Part shown: positions 1-7,322 of the stretch, piece after piece
Position numbering within the stretch: the first letter of the stretch is position 1
Layout: each line of letters opens with the position of its first letter
From: DATGIQ01 sp035295665
GTDB lineage: Bacteria; Planctomycetota; Planctomycetia; Gemmatales; Gemmataceae
Length of the DNA stretch: 28,030 nucleotides
NCBI GenBank assembly: GCA_035295665.1
Contig: DATGIQ010000172.1
Coordinates: 1 to 28,030, forward strand
Direction: 5' to 3'
Translations under genes and position numbers: made by a program
The notes under the pieces: generated by a model
Told to the model about the DNA's origin: nothing
The model's input: the letters and a program-made list of their open reading frames with translations, nothing else
Database searches by the model: none

Positions 1-1961
1 CTGCTGGCGGCGAAGTGCGCATCGCCACTGTAATTGGCCGTGATGGTGTGCATGGCCACGGTCAGTGCATTGGTGCTGAACGATGCCGTGGTGACGCCGC
101 CGGAGGTCGTGACGTTGACGGGGCTGCCGGCATTGTTGCCATCAATCTGGAACTGGACCGTTCCGGTCGGCGTGCCGGCACCCGGCGCGGTGACGGCAAT
201 GGTAACGGTGAACGTCACCGATTGGCCGAACACCGAAGGGTTGACCGAGGATTGGACGGTGGCCGTCGTGTTCGCTTTTCGGACGATTTGTATCAGTGTG
301 CCGGTGCCGCCCGTAAAGCTGGGATCCCCCGAATAGATAGCCGTGATCGTATGGGTGCCGACCAATAGAGTCGTCGCGCTGCTGGTGGCAGCGCCGTTGA
401 CCAGGGTGACGGGGCTGCCGAAATTCGCTCCGTCGATCTGGAATTGGACGGTTCCCGTCGGAGGGAGTCCGGGACCTGGGTTTGTGGGCGTGACCATGGC
501 CATAAAGGTTACCGGTTGCCCGAACACGGAAGGAGCGGCGGATGCGAGGACGGTCGTTGTGGTTGGCGACAGCGTCCGGGTCAGGACCACCGTGTTCGCC
601 GTGTAAGCGACTTGGAAACTCTGGCCGCCGGCCGTCACGATGGAGTTATTGGGAAGCCCGTTGAAAGTCCCCGTGAGGGTGCCGCTGCTGGCAGCAATGA
701 CAAACGTGTTCCCCACCGCGGCCGGGAAGCCCGGCACCACGTTGAGCGTTGGGCTTCCGGTCAAATCGATGGCGCTGGACCCATTGAGTTGATCATAACC
801 GCTGCCCGCGGCGGTGCCGTTCAGTTTGACGGTCAAGGTCGATCCGGCATTGAAGGTCGCGGTGCCCGTTTGCAGGATCGCCGTGCCGGGGCCGCCGGGG
901 CTGACCGTTCCGTTCGCCGTAATGGTTTGTACCACGCCGGAGCCCCCGAAGGTGGCACCGCTGTTCACCATCACATCGCTGGTTGGCAACGCACCGTTGA
1001 CCAGCAGCGTTCCAGCGGTCACGACCGTGGGCACGCTGTAGTTGCCGGTGCCGGCGATGACCACCGTTCCCGGACCGGCCGTGTTAACACTGATGGGAGC
1101 AAAGATCGACAGGTTCGTTGAAAGCTGCCCACCGAAAGTCGTTAGCCCCGTATTGGTCGCAGTCAGCGTGATCGGCGCGCCGGACACGCCTGCTGACAGC
1201 GTCGTGGCACCGGTAAACGTGAGATTGTTCGTGCCGCCAATGGTAATATCGCCGTTGATCGACAAGGTATTGTTCAGGGAAATGGCCCCGCCGGTCGCCT
1301 GGATGTTTGTGCCACCCGAGAGCGACAGCCCGCCCGTTCCCAATGCCGTGTTGCTGCCGACTGCCAGCGTACCGCCGGCGAGGTTGGTCCCACCCGTATA
1401 GGTGTTGTTGCCGGTGAGGACCAGCGTGCCGGCCCCGGTGATGTTCAGGTTGCTCATGGCGGTTTCGCTCAGTTTACCCCCTAAGGTGAGCGTGGCTCCC
1501 GCGCTGGTGACATTTGCCGTCACCGTGCCAACCCCGAAGATGATCCCCGGATTGAACGTATCGACACCGGCGACCCCGGCCGCGACCGCGATGGTTTGCG
1601 GCGAACCGCTCGAGGGAAACGTAACCGGATTTCCCGTCGTCAGATATCCGCTGCCGGTGTAGGTGATGCTGATGATGGTGGGAAAATTCAAATCATTGTT
1701 GTTTGCCAGGTTGCTCGCGCCGGCTGGGAAGACCAAGGCCGCGTTGGGGTCCGTAGCGGGCGAGCCGCCGGTCCAGTTGCTGTTGACCGACCACAGGCCC
1801 GAAGTCGCCCCCGTCCACGTATGGGTGGCGGGAGCCAATCGGTCCTCCAGACGCTCGAATTGCGGCCGATGAAACCGTCCGCGCTGGCAGAGCAGGCGGC
1901 TCGTGTGATTGGAAACGAAGTCCTTCGGCGTAAACCACCGGCGCAAAGGTCGCAGAACCAT
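1..1961 (-). CDS. Secreted beta-strand/Ig-like repeat surface protein (C-terminus off window)
   Basis: One unbroken minus-strand frame runs from an ATG at 1961 off the left edge (653 full codons, no stop). AAGGA lies about 7 nt before the ATG. The basic N-terminus ends in RLEDRLAPA (residues about 37-45), a leader motif that I know from many large secreted planctomycete proteins. Next come glycine/threonine/asparagine-rich strands of the autotransporter-associated type, for example LTGNNTYTGGTNLAGGTLAV near 1430-1370 and a second unit near 1085-890. Two tandem Ig-like units of about 95 residues (Big_3_5 type, sharing VFGQ, GTVQFQIDG and HTITA.YSGD) cover roughly 575-283 and 282-1. Likely role: extracellular or outer-surface adhesive or structural protein. 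No enzymatic domain is visible in the part present. The family call is firm; the function is inferred. Confidence 0.85.
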   Translation of the reverse strand, partial: MVLRPLRRWFTPKDFVSNHTSRLLCQRGRFHRPQFERLEDRLAPATHTWTGATSGLWSVNSNWTGGSPATDPNAALVFPAGASNLANNNDLNFPTIISITYTGSGYLTTGNPVTFPSSGSPQTIAVAAGVAGVDTFNPGIIFGVGTVTANVTSAGATLTLGGKLSETAMSNLNITGAGTLVLTGNNTYTGGTNLAGGTLAVGSNTALGTGGLSLSGGTNIQATGGAISLNNTLSINGDITIGGTNNLTFTGATTLSAGVSGAPITLTATNTGLTTFGGQLSTNLSIFAPISVNTAGPGTVVIAGTGNYSVPTVVTAGTLLVNGALPTSDVMVNSGATFGGSGVVQTITANGTVSPGGPGTAILQTGTATFNAGSTLTVKLNGTAAGSGYDQLNGSSAIDLTGSPTLNVVPGFPAAVGNTFVIAASSGTLTGTFNGLPNNSIVTAGGQSFQVAYTANTVVLTRTLSPTTTTVLASAAPSVFGQPVTFMAMVTPTNPGPGLPPTGTVQFQIDGANFGSPVTLVNGAATSSATTLLVGTHTITAIYSGDPSFTGGTGTLIQIVRKANTTATVQSSVNPSVFGQSVTFTVTIAVTAPGAGTPTGTVQFQIDGNNAGSPVNVTTSGGVTTASFSTNALTVAMHTITANYSGDAHFAAS

Positions 1962-2210
1962 CGTGATTTCCTTGTCCAACAAAGAGCCCAGTGCAAGCGG
2001 AAAACACCCGGATTCGGGAGCCGATGAGGCGCATCTTATGCAGTTTGGCCAGTCAACGTAAACCCTCAAATCGTTTCGGACGGAAGAAACTTCGAGGGCC
2101 CTGCCCGAATAAGCGCAACGCCGGTTCGATGGGCTCACAATGGCTGAGGTAGATCGCTTTGGAATATGAAGAGCTTGCAATAAAATTATGAGGATTGATT
2201 GAATTTGGCC

Positions 2211-2239
2211 TTGATTGTACAACCTACGCAGTTTATCCT
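2211..2239 (+). promoter_or_regulatory. Weak candidate sigma-70-like promoter for the glycan operon
   Basis: TTGATT (2211-2216) and TATCCT (2234-2239) are separated by 17 bp inside the AT-rich patch. Each box matches four of six consensus positions. It would leave a 5' leader of about 490 nt before the first operon gene, containing the hairpin at 2512-2563. This is a pattern match only. Confidence 0.25.
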
Positions 2240-2511
2240 GACTTACCTGCGATGACGGATGCTCGTCGCTGCCTTCGGGATAGATGAGTTTCCGGTATCG
2301 CCTGGCACTGACCGACTCGAAACGTGGACGACTCGCTCTGAGTATCATTCGACTCTCCCTTTCGAGCCATTACGGCAGGCCAACCCTCTACGCAGAGAGC
2401 GCCGAATCCTGCGAGTCAGTGGATGGAGTAGGAGAGCGTGCGCTGCCTACTTGACATGCATCCATTTTTGGGAAGCGGCGATCCTCTCAACCGCCGCTGA
2501 ACGACCGGCAG

Positions 2512-2563
2512 CGCCGCGATAGGATTCGGTTGAGCAAGCCCTCTTTCGTCTCCTATCGCCGCG
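2512..2563. repeat. Inverted repeat (13-nt arms) in the operon leader
   Basis: The arm CGCCGCGATAGGA (2512-2524) is matched by TCCTATCGCCGCG (2551-2563), 12 of 13 positions complementary, around a 26-nt loop. There is no T-run, so it is not a classic intrinsic terminator. It could be a leader RNA structure or a protein-binding dyad. Confidence 0.4.
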
Positions 2564-2737
2564 ATCCAGGTAGCACTCGCTGGATCGTTGCAAACGCAGA
2601 CTAACTGAAGGATCAGTTCGAATGTGGCGCGGCGCCCGAAATCTGGTAGCCGCCCCCATGCGCCTTCAACTGGAATTGATTTGTTTGCCACGGTTGGGCA
2701 ATGGGCTTTCCTCTCCCGATGGACGCTCGAGGAATGA

Positions 2738-5404
2738 ATGGATATGGAGTTCGTCCGGCAAGACGCTCCGCAAGCCAGCTCGGAAATCCGGCGCAACGCA
2801 GCGCCCCACGCGCTTCACCGGCTGCGTGTGCATGGGAAGTTCTTGACCCATGGGGACCGGCCGTTTCGCCTTTGTGGCGTGACCTATGGCCCGTTTGCCG
2901 CCAACGAGACTGGCTATCCCTTTCCTCCTCCGGAGCGGGTCGCGGAGGACTTCCTCCAGATGCGCGCCGCCGGCATCAACGCCATCCGGACCTACCACAT
3001 GCCTCCCGAGGAGCTGTTCCACCTTGCCGAGGAGCGGGGTGTCTATGTGCTCGTGGACATTCCCTGGCCCAAGCACGTCTGCTTCTTTGACAGCGAGCAG
3101 GCCCGTCGGGAAGCCCGCCGTCAGGTCGAGCAGGCAGCCAAACGCGGCCGGCAGCACCGATGCGTGCTGGCTTACAGCATCGGCAATGAAATCCCCCCGA
3201 ATATCGTGCGCTGGCATGGTGCGCGCCGCGTCGAGCGCTTCCTGGCCGAGCTGCGCGATGTTGCCAAACAAGCCGATCCGGAAGGGCTCGTCACCTATGC
3301 CAGCTATCCGCCGACGGAATACCTCGATCTGTCCGGCTTCGATTTCGCGACGTTCAATGTTTATCTCCACGATCGCGAACCCTTTCGCCGCTACCTGTGC
3401 CGGCTCCAGAACCTGATCGGTGATCGGCCGCTGTTGCTCGGTGAAATCGGCATGGACACGCTCCGCCACGGCGAGCTGGAGCAGGCTCGGTTCCTGGCCG
3501 GCCATGTGTCCGAAGCCTTTCTCATGGGGTTGGCCGGCGCCTTCGTTTTCTCCTGGACGGATGAGTGGCACACCGGTGGCCATGCCATCCACGACTGGGC
3601 CTTTGGCATCACCCATGCCGACCGCGTGCCCAAGGCTTCCTACCACGCTCTCCGTGAGGTCTTCGAGACCCCATCCCATGCCCTTCTTGAACAACGGCCG
3701 CCCGTCTCCGTGGTCGTCTGCACGCACAACGGCGGGAGGACGCTGGAGCAGTGCCTGCGCTCGTTGCTCGCCCTGGACTACCCGGACTATGAAATCGTGG
3801 TCGTGGACGATGGTTCGACCGACAACACGCCGGCCATCGTAGAGCGATTCCATCCCCTCATGCTTTCCTCTCCGGCTGCGGCCAAGAGCCAGGGACGGGT
3901 AAAGGGCCAGGTTCGTGTCCTTCGCCAGGCAAACCAGGGGTTGAGCGTTTCCCGCAATGTGGGACTTCAGGCCGCCACCGGTAGCATCATTGCCTACACC
4001 GACTCCGATTGCTTCGCGGACCCGGGCTGGCTGACGCACCTGGTTTATCAGCTCCAGCGGACCGGAGCGGCTGCGGTCGGCGGCCCCAACTTGACCCCCG
4101 ACGATGGCTGGCTGGCCGGCTGCGTGGCCGCCTCGCCGGGCCAACCGACGCACGTCCTGGAGAGCGACCAGGTCGCGGAGCACATTCCGGGTTGTAACAT
4201 GGCCTTTCGCCGCGGGGCCCTGGAGGCAATCAACGGTTTCGATCCACAATACCGCAAGGCCGGCGACGACGTCGATGTGTGCTGGCGGCTCCAGCAGGCC
4301 GGCTTTTGGATTACGTTTGCGGCGGGCGCTTTCGTCTGGCATCACCGTCGCCAGGGGCCGCGCGCCTTTCTTCGTCAGCAGGCTGGTTACGGCGAGGCCG
4401 AGGCCCTACTCCGCTTCAAGCACCCCGATAAGTTCAATGGCCGCGGCGACGGCAAGTGGCGCGGCGTTCTGTATGGGGCATCGCTGCGGGGCCTCCGGCT
4501 CGACGACGCCCTCATTTACCGCGGGACGTTCGGCACCGGGTTCTTCCAATGCCTCTATCAACCCGCCCCCGCCCACTGGGCCATGCTGCCGAGTACCCTG
4601 GAATGGCACCTGGCCGCGGGACTGCTCGCTCTCACTGCCGTCTTTTGGCCTATGGCCGGCATCGGTGCGGCGGTCATGCTGGTTTTGGCCTTGCTCGTCG
4701 CGGGTCTCCAAGCAGCCCAGGCGCGCCTGGCCCCGGAGTATGAGGGCCTGGAAGCACGGCTGGTCGTGATGGCTCTGTGTTATGCTCAACCGCTGGTCCG
4801 TTCCTGGAGCCGCTACTGGACGCGCCTCTTTGCTTATCGGCCACCCACTCCCGAACCAACCCTGCGCGAAGCTGGCGGTCCGCGTTTGCCGCTGTCCGGC
4901 AGGCTGGCAGTGGCGTTTTGGAGTGAGGAGGGACGGCCGCGGACGGATCTCTTGGCCAAGGTCATTGCCTATCTCAACGAACATGGCTGGGGTAAGATTG
5001 TGGACTCCGGCTGGTCGGACTGGGACCTTCGGGTTTACTGCCATCCCTGGACCGTCGTCGATATATGCACGGCCCAGGAAGACCACGCCGAGGGCAAGCG
5101 TTTGATCCGGGTTCGCTACCGTCTTCGGCCGACCGGTTATACGCGGGGGGTCGGCTGGGCCGGGCTTGCCGCTATTGCACTCGCCGCGGGGTTGGGGGTG
5201 TGGTCCCTTGCTGCGGTGGGGGGCGCATTGGTGACGCTCTGCTTGGCAGCGTGGTGGCGCGGGACCTACCGAGCCGCCCAAGCGTTGGCCGTTGTCGATG
5301 CGATGGCCACGAGCCTCGCGTTCCTGCGTTGTGACCCACCACCGGACCGACAGCAGCGAGTCCAAGGAGCCGCCGATTATTCCTTTTCCCAGGAGGCCAT
5401 ATGA
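2738..5404 (+). CDS. Glycoside hydrolase (clan A-like) fused to GT2 glycosyltransferase, membrane-anchored
   Basis: The 888-residue protein starts at an ATG closely preceded by GAGGA. Residues about 30-312 resemble a GH2/GH5-like TIM barrel: SIGNE with the putative acid/base Glu151, and LLLGEIG with the putative nucleophile Glu236. Residues about 322-560 are a GT2 (GT-A) domain: VVVDDGSTD (Asp357/358), TDSDC (DXD, 421-424), GCNMAF (485-490) and GDDVDVCWR (509-517). Hydrophobic segments lie near 624-660 and 805-840, so the protein probably sits in the inner membrane. Both catalytic sets look intact. Known: GT2 enzymes transfer sugar from a nucleotide donor, and clan-A hydrolases cleave or transfer glycosides. 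Inferred: one protein extends and trims or transglycosylates the same glycan. It is the first gene of the operon and overlaps the next gene by 4 bp (ATGA). Confidence 0.85.
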   Translation: MDMEFVRQDAPQASSEIRRNAAPHALHRLRVHGKFLTHGDRPFRLCGVTYGPFAANETGYPFPPPERVAEDFLQMRAAGINAIRTYHMPPEELFHLAEERGVYVLVDIPWPKHVCFFDSEQARREARRQVEQAAKRGRQHRCVLAYSIGNEIPPNIVRWHGARRVERFLAELRDVAKQADPEGLVTYASYPPTEYLDLSGFDFATFNVYLHDREPFRRYLCRLQNLIGDRPLLLGEIGMDTLRHGELEQARFLAGHVSEAFLMGLAGAFVFSWTDEWHTGGHAIHDWAFGITHADRVPKASYHALREVFETPSHALLEQRPPVSVVVCTHNGGRTLEQCLRSLLALDYPDYEIVVVDDGSTDNTPAIVERFHPLMLSSPAAAKSQGRVKGQVRVLRQANQGLSVSRNVGLQAATGSIIAYTDSDCFADPGWLTHLVYQLQRTGAAAVGGPNLTPDDGWLAGCVAASPGQPTHVLESDQVAEHIPGCNMAFRRGALEAINGFDPQYRKAGDDVDVCWRLQQAGFWITFAAGAFVWHHRRQGPRAFLRQQAGYGEAEALLRFKHPDKFNGRGDGKWRGVLYGASLRGLRLDDALIYRGTFGTGFFQCLYQPAPAHWAMLPSTLEWHLAAGLLALTAVFWPMAGIGAAVMLVLALLVAGLQAAQARLAPEYEGLEARLVVMALCYAQPLVRSWSRYWTRLFAYRPPTPEPTLREAGGPRLPLSGRLAVAFWSEEGRPRTDLLAKVIAYLNEHGWGKIVDSGWSDWDLRVYCHPWTVVDICTAQEDHAEGKRLIRVRYRLRPTGYTRGVGWAGLAAIALAAGLGVWSLAAVGGALVTLCLAAWWRGTYRAAQALAVVDAMATSLAFLRCDPPPDRQQRVQGAADYSFSQEAI

Positions 5405-6348
5405 GGTCCTCACCGACCACTTCGCGATTGGAGGCGTTTACCCTGATCGAGCTTCTGGTCGTGATTGCCATCATTGCCGTGCTGATCGGGTTGCTTCTCC
5501 CTGCGGTGCAGAAAGTGCGCGAAGCAGCCAACCGTATCCAGTGCTCCAATAACCTGAAGCAAATCGGGATCGCGTTTCACCATCATCATGACACTTATGG
5601 TTCCTTTCCTGGCGGCGGCGATTATTGGGCCACGCCGCCGACGTTCGTGAACGGCGAGCCGGCCATCGGTGCGCGCCAGAAAGCGGGCTGGGGTTTCCAG
5701 ATTCTGCCGTTTATCGAAGCAGATAATATCTGGAAAGGCGGCCAAGCCACGAATGACCGGGACCGCATTCTGCTGGCCACCGGGACGCCGCTCAAGCTTT
5801 TGTTTTGCCCCTCGCGGCGGTCGCCTCAAGTGTTGACGTACAGCGAAGCCGAGTATCTCAACAACCTGCCGCCGCCGCTGCCGCATCCGGCACAGATATC
5901 CATGGCCATGTGCGATTACGCGGCCAGCAATTACGAGAACACGGGAGTGGTGGTTCGGACTTCCGGTTCGCCCGACAATGGCCCGGCGCCCCGACCCCTC
6001 ACGCGCATTGCGGATATTGCGGACGGCACGACCAACACGTTGATGGTGGCGGAGAAACGGTTGAACCTGACCCAATTGGGACAGATTCAACCGGACGATA
6101 ACGAAGGCTACACCGTGGGATTTGATGAAGACACGGTGCGGCGGACCACGCGGGCGCCGAGCCCGGATTACCTGGGAACGGTGGATCAGAATGGCGGGAG
6201 GCGGTTTGGCTCGTCGCACCCGGGCATCTTTAACGCTCTCTTGGCGGACGGCTCGGTCATTACCATCTCCTACTCCATCGATAAAGACGTCTTCAAATAT
6301 CTGGGAGACAAGAGCGATGGGCAAGTGATCGATCTGAGTAGCTTTTAG
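5401..6348 (+). CDS. DUF1559 pseudopilin-like protein
   Basis: The 315-residue protein begins at the ATGA overlap with the preceding gene, with AGGAGG about 5 nt upstream. The N-terminus has a type IV prepilin signal, AFTLIELLVVIAIIAVLIGL, with Phe13 as the expected +1 residue and Glu17 at +5. It continues with the conserved QKVREAAN and CSNNLKQI segments typical of DUF1559. The C-terminus has FGSSHPG and LLADGSV, the usual H...DG signature of the family (often annotated H-X9-DG). Known: DUF1559 proteins are greatly expanded in planctomycetes and most have no assigned role. Inferred: processed by prepilin peptidase and held in the inner membrane with an outward-facing domain. Its place inside a glycan operon suggests a part in secretion or surface display of the product. 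Confidence 0.9.
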   Translation: MRSSPTTSRLEAFTLIELLVVIAIIAVLIGLLLPAVQKVREAANRIQCSNNLKQIGIAFHHHHDTYGSFPGGGDYWATPPTFVNGEPAIGARQKAGWGFQILPFIEADNIWKGGQATNDRDRILLATGTPLKLLFCPSRRSPQVLTYSEAEYLNNLPPPLPHPAQISMAMCDYAASNYENTGVVVRTSGSPDNGPAPRPLTRIADIADGTTNTLMVAEKRLNLTQLGQIQPDDNEGYTVGFDEDTVRRTTRAPSPDYLGTVDQNGGRRFGSSHPGIFNALLADGSVITISYSIDKDVFKYLGDKSDGQVIDLSSF

Positions 6349-6368
6349 ACGACCGTGCGAAGGAGCAT

Positions 6369-7316
6369 ATGGTTTCAGCGTTCCCCGACCTGCGCACCTT
6401 GAGCGCAGGACTCACGAGTGTGCTCAGCGGCAACGGACCGGTCACGGTGCTGGACCGCGCGCCGAACCATTATCTCAGTTCGTATGCCAGCGAGATCGTG
6501 ACCTGCCGTTGCGGCACGGAGGAGTTGCGCCTGTTCTGCAAGTATTCCGACGGCGGCCATGGCGCGAGTGGGCATGGTCACTGGGGCGGTCTTGACTACG
6601 AAGCCGAAGTTTATCGCCAAGTGCTGAGTCCCGCCGCGGTCGCCACGCCGCGCTTCTACGGCACCTATACGGATGCGAAGACCGGGTTCCTCTGGCTGTT
6701 TCTCCAGTACCTGGAGGAGAGCTTGCGAATCAGCAAATCTCCGGAGCGGATGCCACACGCCGCCCGTTGGCTCGGGCAATTTCATGCCGACCAGGAGCGG
6801 CGCCTTGCCCGAGCCCCTCTGGCCTGGCTGCGCTGCTACGATGCCGCATCTTATGCGGGCTGGGCACAAAGGACCTTGGAGTTTGCCGGGCCTCTGCGAG
6901 ACCGTTTCCCCTGGCTCAGACCGTTATGCGGCCGGTTCATGGAATCCTTGACGGGGCTGCTGGCGGCGCCGCAAACCGTCGTGCACGGGGAGTTTTACCC
7001 GCAGAATGTGCTCTGCCAGGACGGGAAGGTCTATCCGGTCGATTGGGAGTCTGCGGCCATCGCGGCCGGCGAGGTGGATGTGGCGTGCCTGACCGATGAC
7101 TGGGGGCCGGAAATCGCTCGTCTGTGTGAGCGGGAATATGAACAAACCCGCTGGCCGGCAGGGGCACCGGCGCGATGGCGCGAAACCATTGCCTTGGCGC
7201 GCGTGTACGTCCATCTCCGCTGGCTCGGTGATCTGCCCGATTTGGCCGTCGAGGAGAGTGGCTGGTGGCGTTTTGACGAACTGCGTGCCGCCGGCGAGCA
7301 AGCAGGATTGATTTAG
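6369..7316 (+). CDS. APH/choline-kinase-like phosphotransferase
   Basis: The 315-residue protein starts at an ATG with AAGGAG 3 nt upstream, 20 bp after the pseudopilin gene. It has the APH fold signature: a candidate ATP-binding Lys58 (LFCKYS), an acidic helix residue near Glu78/Glu80, VVHGEFYPQN (Brenner motif, His206 to Asn213) and PVDWE (metal-binding Asp225). The usual catalytic aspartate of HGD is glutamate here (Glu208), a variant that may be normal for this subfamily. Known: family members phosphorylate hydroxyls of sugars, choline or aminoglycosides. Inferred: it phosphorylates a sugar, lipid-linked intermediate or substituent of the glycan made by this operon. Antibiotic resistance is unlikely from context. 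Confidence 0.8.
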   Translation: MVSAFPDLRTLSAGLTSVLSGNGPVTVLDRAPNHYLSSYASEIVTCRCGTEELRLFCKYSDGGHGASGHGHWGGLDYEAEVYRQVLSPAAVATPRFYGTYTDAKTGFLWLFLQYLEESLRISKSPERMPHAARWLGQFHADQERRLARAPLAWLRCYDAASYAGWAQRTLEFAGPLRDRFPWLRPLCGRFMESLTGLLAAPQTVVHGEFYPQNVLCQDGKVYPVDWESAAIAAGEVDVACLTDDWGPEIARLCEREYEQTRWPAGAPARWRETIALARVYVHLRWLGDLPDLAVEESGWWRFDELRAAGEQAGLI

Positions 7317-7322
7317 GATAGC

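Larger units (their letters stand above)
1962..2737. other. Intergenic region between divergent surface-protein gene and glycan operon
   Basis: This 776-bp stretch separates two divergently transcribed genes, so promoters for both should lie here. It contains an AT-rich patch at about 2155-2240 that stands out from the GC-rich surroundings, and a hairpin at 2512-2563. Short open frames exist on both strands (for example 2259-2522), but they lack a convincing ribosome site and show arginine-rich, low-complexity composition typical of non-coding GC-rich DNA. I see no gene in it. Confidence 0.6.

Noticed and set aside
15..1662. Chain of plus-strand open frames over the left edge
   Set aside because: They are shadows of the minus-strand surface-protein gene, whose frame is continuous and reads as repeat domains.
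2259..2796. Short open frames on both strands in the operon leader
   Set aside because: No ribosome site, no recognisable motif, and mutually overlapping on opposite strands.
2666..4345. Long minus-strand open frame (559 codons) antisense to the GH-GT2 gene
   Set aside because: It mirrors the codon pattern of the GT2/hydrolase gene opposite, which has clear motifs; the antisense product has no domain and the frame is explained by GC-rich third positions.
6369..7316. Aminoglycoside-resistance gene
   Set aside because: Only the fold signature matches; the operon context points to sugar or lipid phosphorylation, and no resistance or mobility genes adjoin it.
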